The notes below the pieces were generated by a model. It saw nothing but the letters and a program-made list of their open reading frames with translations, was not told the origin of the DNA and did no database searches. The position numbers and the translations under genes are program-made. A DNA stretch of 64,000 nucleotides, taken from contig DHVZ01000073.1 of the NCBI GenBank assembly GCA_002412925.1, forward strand, positions 274,276 to 338,275, written 5' to 3'. Positions 25,101 through 32,435 of this stretch are shown here, piece by piece. The stretch is from Anaerolineales bacterium UBA5195. Lineage in GTDB: Bacteria; Chloroflexota; Anaerolineae; Anaerolineales; Villigracilaceae. Numbering within the stretch: the first letter of the stretch is position 1; every line of letters starts with the position of its first letter.

Positions 25101-25291
25101 GCGCGCGCCAGCACATGATGCACGCCCGGTTTACCATTGGCGGTCGGGGGACCTTCATAAAAAACGTATTCCGGCCCGCCCTGGCGCGTAGAAACTGTTT
25201 TCTCAAAAATTTTCTCTTTTTTCCAGAACTTCAGAACACCTTCCTCGAGGGAAGGCGCATCGAGCTTGGGAGAGACTGGTTTAAAAGACAT
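22142..25291 (-). CDS. ileS: Isoleucyl-tRNA synthetase
   Basis: A 1049-residue class I synthetase that charges tRNA-Ile. Catalytic motifs: the HIGH-type site in TANGKPGVHHVLARAFK, WDTHGLPVEIEVEKK, and KMSKS in GRKMSKSLGN. The CP1 editing domain and the zinc-binding region (WECADCKHQHC, Cys pairs about 460-515) are visible, then the anticodon-binding C-terminal domain. The length and HVLARAF site fit the longer bacterial/archaeal-type clade rather than the about 930-residue E. coli type. The gene is read from a strong promoter through a 260-base T-box leader (25399-25658), so it is regulated by uncharged tRNA-Ile. Confidence 0.97.
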   Translation of the reverse strand: MSFKPVSPKLDAPSLEEGVLKFWKKEKIFEKTVSTRQGGPEYVFYEGPPTANGKPGVHHVLARAFKDMFPRYKIMRGYHVSRRGGWDTHGLPVEIEVEKKHGFTNKQQIEAYGIDKFNAECRKSAFDYIQDWERLTDRVAFWVDLSTAYVTFTNDYIESVWSILRNFWDKDLLYQGFKVVPYCPRCGTPLSDHEVALGYDEASDPSVFIRLPLMDEPGTSLLVWTTTPWTLPANVAVAAGAEVDYVKVEHALPEGGTEKLILAQALLEKVFRGEEVKVLETFKGKKLKGTKYKPLFTFLPPEKPAHYVILGDFVTIEDGTGLVHIAPAFGADDMKVAMEYDLPVIMTVAPDGTFIPEVTPWRGVFVKDADPDITTDLRNRGLLYRDERYTHTYPFCWRCSTPLLYYAREAWYIRTSQFKERLVGLNQTIHWVPEHIKDGRFGNWLSNNIDWALSRERYWGTPLPVWECADCKHQHCIGSVAELSQLSGRDLTELDLHRPHVDSVYFPCQECGGKMTRVPELIDVWFDSGSMPYAQWHYPFENQEKFKAQFPADYICEAVDQTRGWFYSLHAISTMLMDSVAYKNVICLGHIQDAEGRKMSKSLGNIVQPWDVINVHGADALRWYLYTATPPGNERRFSSDLVGEVTRSFTLTLWNVYSFFVTYANLDQWQPGNAQVAYSSLDKWLLSELNALVRNVTAAYEDYDVTGGTRPIEKFVEVLSTWYLRRSRRRFWKSESDTDKQAAYATLYTALVTLSKLLAPAMPFLADEMYQNLVCSFDPSAPESVHLSSWPEEDAALVDEKLNHDMELVMRLASLGHAARAKANRKVRQPLAEAAFSVANVNERAAVRDYDDLLMDELNVKKVRLLDASTEALQHTVKPLPKQLGQKYGNKFPVIQKALLALNPEEVAQAFLTEGRLMVDIDGQGLEILPEEVEVKSLAREGFAVAEDGPYVAALVTELTPELFKEGLAREFVRRVQDFRKESGLEVADRIKLYLEASPTLKDALLHHKDYVTGETLTVALTFAAAPAKAKVISEAFDGETVVIGLVKA

Positions 25292-25398
25292 TCATACCTC
25301 CGGGGTTCGCTATACGATAATTCGATAATTCGATCTTCAGAAATCGGGATTCGGAAAAGGTCACAGCCATTGGCCGAAAAACGAACAGCGATTCCCAA

Positions 25399-25658
25399 CA
25401 AACAAAAACTCCCGTCCACACAGGGACGAGAGCCAGAAACGCTCACGCGGTACCCCCAGATTCCTTCGGATGAAGGCGCTTAGCGGGGACAAACATCCCC
25501 TGCCCGGGTAACGGAGGGCTTCCGGCTTGCTTACTTTTTCTGGTTTCAGCTTGCGGCTCCGGAAGGATTTTCAGCCCGTTTGACTGGCTCGGCTCACACC
25601 AACTCCCGAACTCGCTGGCAGCACCACAGGCTTACTCGTTTCCATCAATGCCTTTAGA
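25399..25658 (-). promoter_or_regulatory. T-box riboswitch leader of ileS
   Basis: On the minus strand the leader begins after the promoter. It contains AGTAA (stem I base region), GGTGTGAG (the conserved stem I GGUGNRA motif), a likely Ile specifier ATC (plus 25566-25568, in GAAAATCCTTCC), and the T-box sequence GGTACCGCG (plus 25448-25455 region), followed by an intrinsic terminator at 25402-25429. This is the class of leader in which uncharged cognate tRNA pairs with the specifier and the T-box to favour antitermination. The ATC codon matches ileS, as expected. Confidence 0.92.
25402..25429 (-). terminator. Regulated terminator of the ileS T-box
   Basis: Minus strand: CTCTCGTCC-CTGTGT-GGACGGGAG, a 9-bp stem with one wobble pair, followed by TTTTTGTT. 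It is the terminator half of the T-box switch. Confidence 0.88.
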
Positions 25659-25664
25659 GCTTTG

Positions 25665-25693
25665 ATTATACCAACTTTGGCGTTGGACGGCAA
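25665..25693 (-). promoter_or_regulatory. Sigma-70 promoter of ileS
   Basis: Minus strand: TTGCCG (25693-25688), 17-base spacer, TATAAT (25670-25665). Transcription starts near 25658, feeding into the T-box. Confidence 0.8.
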
Positions 25694-25697
25694 GAAT

Positions 25698-26576
25698 TTA
25701 AGCGCTCTCCAACGTAAAGACCGTGATCTCTGGCCGACAGTTAAGGCGGACATACGGCGGCGTCATCCCCACGCCGCGATTGGTATATTGGTACATTTCC
25801 CCTACCCGATACAGCCCAGCCGGATATTTACGCGCCAAATGCGGCAGGACCGGCGGGCCAAGAAAGGGCAGATTCACCTGTCCGCCATGCGAATGACCGG
25901 AAATCTGCAGATCAAACCGCTTGGTGGCGGCGCTTTTGTCAGCAAAATCAGGTTCGTGGGCCAGCAAAATGGCGCAGCCTTCAGCCGGCAATTGCGCCAA
26001 AACCTGATCGAGATCATCTTCATGTTCGGAAACATCATCCACGCCGCCAAACCAGAGCAAATCAGAACCAACCTGCACCGCCTGAACCGCGTTAACCAGT
26101 GTCCGCACTCCCCCCTGCTTCAAGAGCCCCAGCACCGCTTGAACATCCAACCAGTAATCGTGATTGCCCAGAACCGCCAGCGTGGGAAAACGCTCGGTCA
26201 GCCACTTCAGGCTCACGGCGTAGGCTTCCAGGTCTAAGTTCAGTTCAGGTTCCCGCTCTGGATCCAGCACAAAATCACCGGTCAGGGCCACCAAATCCGG
26301 CTTTTGCGCCTCGACCAACTCAAAAACCTGGTTCAAATGCTCGAGATTCATCCAGCCGCCCAGATGGATGTCGCTGACCTGCGCCAAGCGAAAACCAGAA
26401 AAAGCTTTGGGCAAACGCGGCAATTTGAGCACCACCTGGGTCACCTCAACCCAATCTGGCTCAAGATGCGCAACATATCCGGCAAAAAACAGCCCCAAAC
26501 CTGCCACCGGGAGCAACTTCAAAAAATCCCGGCGCGAAACCTGGGCTTTCCGCTTAAAATCAGTCTGTAAACTCAT
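25698..26576 (-). CDS. Tat-type metallophosphoesterase
   Basis: Start set at 26576 (MSLQTDFKRK), which places the twin-arginine motif SRRDFLKLL near residue 15; the open frame also has an ATG 45 bases earlier. The 292-residue protein has a Tat signal peptide ending after the VAGLGLFFAGYV segment, so it is exported folded. The calcineurin-like catalytic core is complete: QVSDIHLGG, LTGDFVL, AVLGNHDYW, LAHEPDFAD and SGHSHGGQ, giving the two-metal site. It probably cleaves a phosphodiester or phosphomonoester outside the membrane (similar to YkuE/PhoD-like enzymes). The promoter of ileS lies inside the 3' end of this divergent neighbour. Confidence 0.87.
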   Translation of the reverse strand: MSLQTDFKRKAQVSRRDFLKLLPVAGLGLFFAGYVAHLEPDWVEVTQVVLKLPRLPKAFSGFRLAQVSDIHLGGWMNLEHLNQVFELVEAQKPDLVALTGDFVLDPEREPELNLDLEAYAVSLKWLTERFPTLAVLGNHDYWLDVQAVLGLLKQGGVRTLVNAVQAVQVGSDLLWFGGVDDVSEHEDDLDQVLAQLPAEGCAILLAHEPDFADKSAATKRFDLQISGHSHGGQVNLPFLGPPVLPHLARKYPAGLYRVGEMYQYTNRGVGMTPPYVRLNCRPEITVFTLESA

Positions 26577-26598
26577 ATCATCACTTTCAGGGATAACA

Positions 26599-28200
26599 AT
26601 GGCGAACCTTAAATTTGACAATTTGGAAATTATAGCGGTCTTTGATGAATCTTGGCTGATAAAAGCTGGCTACCAGCTGAAGGGTTCGACCGTTGCCCTC
26701 CAACTCCCCGGAACGACTCGCCGCTATTACAGGCATGGCTGGCAATCCTGGTCGCTGGCAGCCTGGACCGCTCCCGTGCCGCTCCCCGTGCAAAAACCGG
26801 CCCGGCTCCACCCGCTCCAAATCGACCCGCTCTACGCGCACCACCCCTCCCCGCACGGTTCCTGGCTGGGTGCGGTGGAAGTGGCCGAGGGTAAAATCCT
26901 GTTCCTCGGCGCGCTCGGCCTCGACAACCATGTTCAACTGCGCGAGGGCCAGCTTCAGGGCTGGTACGAAAGCGGCCGCGGCGATTGGTTTGCCGCCTAT
27001 GGCCCGGAGGCCGAAGTGTTTAGTGCTTACGCGCAACTCCTCAAGGAAAAATTTGGTTCTGGGCGCGTCACCGGCACGCAACGGGTCTGGTGCTCGTGGT
27101 ACAGCCTGTATACCGCCATCGATGAGAAAAACTTATCTAAAACTTTCGACGATCTCGGCGACCTGCCCTTTGATCTATTCCAGGTCGATGACGGCTGGCA
27201 GATCGCCATCGGCGATTGGGAAGCCAACCCAAAGTTCCCCTCTGGGATGGACAGGCTGGCTGATAAAATTAAAAACACCGGGCGGAAAGCCGGTCTCTGG
27301 CTGGCGCCCCTGCTGGTGGTGCCCTCCTCGAAAACTTACCGTGAGCATCCCGATTGGCTGCTGCGGGATGGGCAGGGAAAACTCGTCTCCGCCGGGTTCA
27401 ACTGGGGCGAACCGCTTTTCGCGCTCGATACCACCCACCCCGTCGCGCTGGATTGGCTGGCGTCCCTGATGAGGCGGGTCCGCGGCTGGGGCTACGACTA
27501 TCTCAAGCTCGATTTTCTCTACGCGGGCGCGTTACCGGGCCAACGCCACATTGACCTGCCCCGCGAAGCCGCCTACCGGTACGGACTGGGCGTGCTGCGC
27601 GAAGCCATGGGCAGCGACGCCTACTTCCTGGCCTGCGGCGCGCCAATCCTGCCTTCACTGGGCTTATGCGATGCCCTGCGCCTCGGCCCGGATGTGGCGG
27701 CCGAATGGGAGAATTACCGCGACGCCGTGCTGCTCTCCAACCCGGCCATTCCCGGCGCGAAAAACGCCATCCGCACAACGCTCAACCGCTTGTGGCTGGC
27801 GCCGCTCGTCCACCCAGACCCGGACGTGGCTTATTTTCGCTCGGTGGAAACCAAGCTGACCGCTGAACAGAACGCCAAACTGCAAGACCTGGCGCGCGTC
27901 TGCAACTTCAAGGCCACATCTGACTTGCCGCAGTGGCTGACGGAGGCTGAGCGCGAGAACCTGCGCGAATTCCTGTCCAACCAGCCACAGGTTGAGCGCA
28001 CAGGCCGCCATACTTTCCGACTAGATGGCCGCGAGGTCGATTTCAGCCCCGCCATGCCCCTCCCAGAGCCGCCCAGGGGCCTTGAAGGGCTGCTGGGCGA
28101 AATCACCGGTTGGCTGGGCAGCCAGCCCTGGATCTTGAAGATGCTGGACAAGTTGGGAAAAAAGAGATTGAATAAATTAAAACAGGCGACATGGAAGTAA
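26599..28200 (+). CDS. Alpha-galactosidase (GH36-like)
   Basis: Start at 26599 (MANLKFDN), preceded by AGGGAT. It is divergent from the phosphoesterase with a 22-base gap. The 533-residue protein has an N-terminal beta domain (about 1-160), then the catalytic barrel: FQVDDGWQIAIGDWEAN (194-210), KAGLWLAPLLVVPSSK, DWLASLMRRVRGWGYDYLKLDFLYAG with Asp305 as nucleophile, and RLGPDVAAEWEN near the acid/base position. GH36 enzymes remove alpha-galactosyl groups (melibiose, raffinose). It lacks a signal peptide, so acts on imported sugars. It is shorter than the 700-residue GH36 enzymes, with a reduced C-terminal domain, so GH-D clan is safer than an exact substrate. Confidence 0.85.
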   Translation: MANLKFDNLEIIAVFDESWLIKAGYQLKGSTVALQLPGTTRRYYRHGWQSWSLAAWTAPVPLPVQKPARLHPLQIDPLYAHHPSPHGSWLGAVEVAEGKILFLGALGLDNHVQLREGQLQGWYESGRGDWFAAYGPEAEVFSAYAQLLKEKFGSGRVTGTQRVWCSWYSLYTAIDEKNLSKTFDDLGDLPFDLFQVDDGWQIAIGDWEANPKFPSGMDRLADKIKNTGRKAGLWLAPLLVVPSSKTYREHPDWLLRDGQGKLVSAGFNWGEPLFALDTTHPVALDWLASLMRRVRGWGYDYLKLDFLYAGALPGQRHIDLPREAAYRYGLGVLREAMGSDAYFLACGAPILPSLGLCDALRLGPDVAAEWENYRDAVLLSNPAIPGAKNAIRTTLNRLWLAPLVHPDPDVAYFRSVETKLTAEQNAKLQDLARVCNFKATSDLPQWLTEAERENLREFLSNQPQVERTGRHTFRLDGREVDFSPAMPLPEPPRGLEGLLGEITGWLGSQPWILKMLDKLGKKRLNKLKQATWK

Positions 28201-28287
28201 ACCCCTCTTTTCAAAAATCGACTAGCAACAGGCCAGCTAACAAATCCGAAAATCTCTAAAACGAGAACGGCGACTTAATTTTTCACC

Positions 28288-29151
28288 TTACGGCACGCAG
28301 GGCAGGACAGGTCGCGATTCCAACAGGAATTGGGTCAGGAACTGGCCCGAGTCGTGCAAATAGGTGGCCAGTTCCACGCCCACGTAGCGGAAATGCCAGG
28401 GTTCGTAGGTCAGGCCGGTCCAGGCCTGGGCCTCGAGGGGGTAACTCAAACTAAAACCGTATCTGTGCGCGTTTTGGGCCAGCCATTTACCCTCGGAGGT
28501 CTCGTCAAAAGCGGAATGGTAAACCATCGCAGGGTCGCCCACCAGGTCAGGCAATTCGGGTGAATAGAAGTCAACCGCCAGGCCAAGCTGGTGCTCACTA
28601 TGGCCGGGGATGGCGCTGATCAGTCCGGCGCGGTCGGGGTTTTCCTGCTGCCACCTTTCGTAAGTGGCGACCTGGTCGTGGTAGCCTCGGTAGCCAGAAC
28701 GGATGACCGGTTTTAGCCCGGCGGTGCGCATGTCTTTAATCAGCCTGACCAGCGGCTCAACCAGCACCTTCCGGACCCGGACCTGCGGGGAATAGACCGC
28801 CGAATAGGGCAGGTATTGATCCAGTTGGAGGAGGCCTTTCGGAACGTATTCGGGCGAGATGCCGAAGGCAGCGGTAATGACCACCAGCAAATCGTCCGCG
28901 GCGGGTTTACGCTGGTTGCAGGCGATCACCACGGGGTCAGCGGTTGGCAAAGGAAAAGGTGTCGCTGTCAGAGCAGGAGACGCGGGAATAACGGCAGCGG
29001 CCGAAGGTGTGGGGCTCGGCGCGGAGGGGCTGGCGGCCCGGGTCACGGCCACAAAGGGCGCGGGGAGAATAGTCGCTGTTGGGGACGGGAAAGCGCGCTC
29101 AGGCGCGCAGGCAGCCAGAAAAAGCAGGAAAAGAGTCAGGGTGCGGTTCAT
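28288..29151 (-). CDS. M15-family D-alanyl-D-alanine carboxypeptidase lipoprotein
   Basis: A 287-residue exported protein with a lipobox (FLAAC, Cys15), then a Pro/Ser/Thr linker to about residue 75 and a peptidase domain. Zinc site: SGYRGYHDQ, PGHSEHQLGLAVDF (His187, Asp194), and EPWHFRYVG (Glu250 and His253). This is the VanY/LdcB pattern, where the enzyme trims the peptide stem of peptidoglycan. It would be anchored to the outside of the cell membrane. It sits at the end of the tkt-rpiB-tal/pgi unit, 38 bases after tal-pgi, so it may be read through from that operon. Confidence 0.9.
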   Translation of the reverse strand: MNRTLTLFLLFLAACAPERAFPSPTATILPAPFVAVTRAASPSAPSPTPSAAAVIPASPALTATPFPLPTADPVVIACNQRKPAADDLLVVITAAFGISPEYVPKGLLQLDQYLPYSAVYSPQVRVRKVLVEPLVRLIKDMRTAGLKPVIRSGYRGYHDQVATYERWQQENPDRAGLISAIPGHSEHQLGLAVDFYSPELPDLVGDPAMVYHSAFDETSEGKWLAQNAHRYGFSLSYPLEAQAWTGLTYEPWHFRYVGVELATYLHDSGQFLTQFLLESRPVLPCVP

Positions 29152-29189
29152 CAGAAAAAAAAATTAGGCGGGATTACTCCCGCCCAAAG

Positions 29190-31961
29190 CTATTGGATGG
29201 CGTCAATCAGTTTTTCTAGCGCCTGGGGTGACGGAAGCTGGACCCGCAGGATGCGCCGTTGGCGCGTGGCCAGCGCTTCGTAATCGCCGAGCGCTTGGGC
29301 GCGCTCGAGGGCGCTAAAAGGCATGTTGTCGGTTGGAATCTCGGCATCCACCAGAGGGTCGGCGGTGATTTGCAAGAATAGGCCGTTATCGGCGCCACCC
29401 TTATGGAGTTGGCCAGTGGAATGCAGGAAGCGCGGCCCAAAGCCAACGGTGGTGGCGCAGCCGGTTTTGGCGCGGATGGCGGTGCGCAAGGCGGTTAAAG
29501 CGGCTTCCATTTGCGCGTTGCGCGGCAGGTAGGCATTGATGGCGATATAGTCACCGGCCCTGGCGCGAGACAGGAAATCCTGAAGCGCGGACGCGGCTTT
29601 TTCGAGCGTTACAAAAGCGCCTTCGGCCAATCTACCATTTTGCTTGTACTCGGCAATCTTGGCTTTGGTGCGATCTTTGGCGTCTTGCACGTCCGGCTGG
29701 TCGAAAGCGTTGACTTTCAGGATGGCGCAGGCCACCGCAGTAGCAAATTCCCAGCGATAGAACTCGACAGCCAGATCGTAAGGGTCAGACAGGTTGAAGG
29801 TCAGCAGCGGCTGGCCGGATTTTTGCAGTTCGGCCAGGGCCGCATCCTGTTGGCCGTCCTGACGCAGGTAGACGAAGAGACGATCCTTCCCGTAAGCGGA
29901 TGGCGCCGCGAGCGGCTCAAGATCCACCGGGACAATGCCCTGGCCGAGCTTGCCGGTCGATTCGGCAACAAGTTGTTCGAGCCAGGAACCGACAGAGGCC
30001 AGCGCCGGATCAGCAACGATGGTCAGCTTATCGCGGCCAGCGAGCGCAGCCTGCCCGAGAATTGCCCCCAAGACCAGGCCGGGGTTGCGGGCAGCAGGGA
30101 TGCCAGGAACAGATTGAGCAGCTATCCAGGCAGCGCGGGAAAGGAATTTTTCGATGTCAATCCCCATCAGCGCAGCCGGAACCAGGCCAAAATGGGTCAG
30201 CACGGAATAGCGCCCGCCAACCGTGGGATCGGCGTTGAAAACCTTTGCAAAACAGCGTGTCTTGGCCAGGGTCTCGAGTGAGGTGCCAGGGTCAGTGATG
30301 GCGATGAAATGTTTCCCGGCGTTTTCGCCAAATTTGGCTTCAGCCTGTGCCCAGAAATAATTAAAGGCAGCATTGACCTCGGAGGTGCCGCCGGATTTGC
30401 TCGAGACAATCAACATGGTCTTTTCGAGCGGGAACTGCGCAGTGGTGGCCAACACCTGGCCGGGGTCGGTGGAGTCAAGGATGGCAAAGTTCGCCCTCAC
30501 CCCGACCCCCTCTCCCAAAAGCGGGAGAGGAGCAAAGACGAGGGAAATTACTTCCGGCGCGAGGGAGGAGCCCCCCATGCCGAGCAACAGGAAATGGGTG
30601 AATCCGGCCTCGTGAGCATACGCGGTAAAAGCCTGGATCTCCCCGACAAACTGACGCGAGGTTTCGGGCAATCCCAGCCAGCCCAGGCGAATCTGAATTT
30701 CAGCCTGCCCCTTGGGATCGTCCGTCCAGAGAGTTGGATCGATATTCCAGATGCGCTCGACAACCCGGGTCTCATCAAGTTGTTGGATGCAGCGGGCAAC
30801 CGGCTCAGACAGCGTGCCAAGCCCGGCCACTACTGCGGCGCGGCGCTCATCTACGGTCCGCAAGAGAGCTGTGAAGGCCTCGGCAAAGGCCTTGACGCCC
30901 TCGGCCTCCAGTTCAGCCGTGACCACCTCCATCGAAATGCCAAGTTTCTCGAGGTCGGCGATCTGCTGACGGCATTCGTCCACGCCTGCCATGATGGTCA
31001 TGGCAGGTTTGCCATGCTCCCGGAAGGCGTCCAGGGTGTTCGGCGGGACAGTGTTGACCGTGGCCGGGCCAATCAGGTTGTCAACGTAGAGGGTATCGGA
31101 ATAGGCCGGGTTCTTGGTGCCGGTCGAGGCCCACAACGGGCGCTGGAAATTGGCCTTCGCAAGCTGGAGTTTCCTAAAACGGGGTTCACCAAAGATTTTG
31201 CGAAATTCTTCGTAGGCCAGTTTGGCGTTCGCGTTGGCAGCTTTGCCGAGTAAGGTGCTTGGGTCAGGAGACCCAAGCGTAACAGAGGGAGACCCAGGCA
31301 TGGCCTGGAGGGCGGCCAGCTTCGGGTCGATTTTGCTATCGACGCGTGAGACAAAGAACGAGGCCACCGAGTGAATTTTTTCGATGTCACCGCCCGCCAG
31401 CAGGCAGTCTTCCAGGCCGCCCAGGTAGGCATCCATGACTTCCTTGTAGCGCTCAATCGAGAAAATCAACGTGACATTGACATTGATTCCCGACGCGATC
31501 ACCTGGCGGACAGCCGGAATACCAGCCTTGGTGGCGGGAATCTTGATCATCAGGTTTGGGCGGTCGACCGTCTGCCAGAGATGTTTGGCCTGCGCCACGG
31601 TTGCCTCGGTCTCATTGGCAAGGTATGGACTGACTTCGAGGCTGACATAGCCGTCCGCGGCCTCGGTTTCAGCGTAAAGCGGCTGGAACAAGTCACAGGC
31701 GGCGCGGATGTCTTCGATGGCAAGCTGCCAAAAAATCTGCTCCGCGTTCCAGCCGGAAAGCGCCAGCGGGGTTAGCGCCGAATCGTAATCACGGGAGTTG
31801 GCAATCGCATTGTGGAAAATGCTCGGGTTCGAAGTCACGCCGCGAATATCACCGCGCTCGATCAGCGCGGCCAATTCCCCGTTTTCCAAAAGTTTGCGTT
31901 GGATGTTGTCGTACCATAACGATTGACCGAGGGCGGTCAGATCGTGAATAAGGTTATTCAT
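29190..31961 (-). CDS. Bifunctional transaldolase / glucose-6-phosphate isomerase
   Basis: A 923-residue fusion. About 1-370 is transaldolase: QSLWYDNIQRKLLENGELA, IKIPATKAGIPAVRQ, VTLIFSIERY and LWASTGTKNP. About 380-923 is glucose-6-phosphate isomerase: GMGGSSLAPEV, VVSSKSGGTSEVNAAFNYF, ITDPGT, GRYSVLTHFGLVPAAL, and the C-terminal GFGPRFLHSTGQLHKGG. The two enzymes link the pentose-phosphate and glycolytic pools, so the fusion fits its operon with tkt and rpiB. Residues 477-490 (APLPLLGEGVGVRA) are an insert encoded by a repetitive element (30494-30533) that falls between the GMGGSSLAPEV site and the ILDSTDPGQV strand, likely in a surface loop; whether it harms folding is unknown. Confidence 0.93.
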   Translation of the reverse strand: MNNLIHDLTALGQSLWYDNIQRKLLENGELAALIERGDIRGVTSNPSIFHNAIANSRDYDSALTPLALSGWNAEQIFWQLAIEDIRAACDLFQPLYAETEAADGYVSLEVSPYLANETEATVAQAKHLWQTVDRPNLMIKIPATKAGIPAVRQVIASGINVNVTLIFSIERYKEVMDAYLGGLEDCLLAGGDIEKIHSVASFFVSRVDSKIDPKLAALQAMPGSPSVTLGSPDPSTLLGKAANANAKLAYEEFRKIFGEPRFRKLQLAKANFQRPLWASTGTKNPAYSDTLYVDNLIGPATVNTVPPNTLDAFREHGKPAMTIMAGVDECRQQIADLEKLGISMEVVTAELEAEGVKAFAEAFTALLRTVDERRAAVVAGLGTLSEPVARCIQQLDETRVVERIWNIDPTLWTDDPKGQAEIQIRLGWLGLPETSRQFVGEIQAFTAYAHEAGFTHFLLLGMGGSSLAPEVISLVFAPLPLLGEGVGVRANFAILDSTDPGQVLATTAQFPLEKTMLIVSSKSGGTSEVNAAFNYFWAQAEAKFGENAGKHFIAITDPGTSLETLAKTRCFAKVFNADPTVGGRYSVLTHFGLVPAALMGIDIEKFLSRAAWIAAQSVPGIPAARNPGLVLGAILGQAALAGRDKLTIVADPALASVGSWLEQLVAESTGKLGQGIVPVDLEPLAAPSAYGKDRLFVYLRQDGQQDAALAELQKSGQPLLTFNLSDPYDLAVEFYRWEFATAVACAILKVNAFDQPDVQDAKDRTKAKIAEYKQNGRLAEGAFVTLEKAASALQDFLSRARAGDYIAINAYLPRNAQMEAALTALRTAIRAKTGCATTVGFGPRFLHSTGQLHKGGADNGLFLQITADPLVDAEIPTDNMPFSALERAQALGDYEALATRQRRILRVQLPSPQALEKLIDAIQ
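30494..30533. repeat. CCCTCTCC-type palindromic repeat inserted inside tal-pgi
   Basis: Plus strand: CGCCCTCACCCCGACCCCCTCTCCCAAAAGCGGGAGAGGAGC with a hairpin CCTCTCCC-loop-GGGAGAGG. Read on the coding strand it gives APLPLLGEGVGVRA in frame. It is the same family as the intergenic copy at 19284-19318, and its peptide is of the sort produced by such repeats when they land in coding sequence. Confidence 0.7.
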
Positions 31962-31976
31962 TTTTTCTCCTGAAAA

Positions 31977-32435
31977 TCAGATTTCATTTTCCAGCTTGCG
32001 CACCTTGCTGACACGGCGCTTATGGCGTTCTTCGCCAGGGTCGTTCCCGATAAAACGCGCCCCCAGAAAAGCCTGGACAATCTCACGCGCGGGTTCCGGG
32101 CCGATGATGCGAGAGCCGATGCACAAGACATTCATATCGTCATGTTCCACGCCCTGGTGCGCCGAATAGGTATCATGACAGACACCGGCGTAAACACCTT
32201 TGATTTTATTGGCAGCAATGCAGGCACCCACACCGGAACCACACAACAGAATCGCGCGCTCCACCGTTCCAGCCTGGATGACCCGGCCAACTTTTTCGGC
32301 AAAATCGGGGTAGTCAACGGCGGTGGTATCATCCGTACCAAGGTCAAGCGCCTCATGACCAGCCGCGCGGACCATTTCCAGCACCGTGGATTTTAAGGGA
32401 TAACCGGCATGATCAGAGGCAATTGCGATTTTCAT
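31977..32435 (-). CDS. rpiB: Ribose-5-phosphate isomerase B
   Basis: A 152-residue RpiB/LacAB-family enzyme that interconverts ribose-5-phosphate and ribulose-5-phosphate. Seen: IAIASDHAGYPLK (start of the Rossmann-like fold), ILLCGSGVGACIAANK (active-site Cys), VCHDTYSAHQGVEHDDMNVLCIGSRIIG and the C-terminal F(I)GNDPGEERHKRRVSKV tail. Its start overlaps the tkt stop by four bases (ATGA), so translation is coupled. Tal-pgi begins 15 bases after it. Confidence 0.95.
   Translation of the reverse strand: MKIAIASDHAGYPLKSTVLEMVRAAGHEALDLGTDDTTAVDYPDFAEKVGRVIQAGTVERAILLCGSGVGACIAANKIKGVYAGVCHDTYSAHQGVEHDDMNVLCIGSRIIGPEPAREIVQAFLGARFIGNDPGEERHKRRVSKVRKLENEI

Noticed and set aside
24542..25483. A 313-codon plus-strand frame opposite ileS
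   Set aside because: It overlaps the catalytic part of ileS and runs through its T-box leader.
30309..31253. A 314-codon plus-strand frame opposite tal-pgi
   Set aside because: Shadow of the transaldolase/isomerase coding strand; no start signal or motifs.
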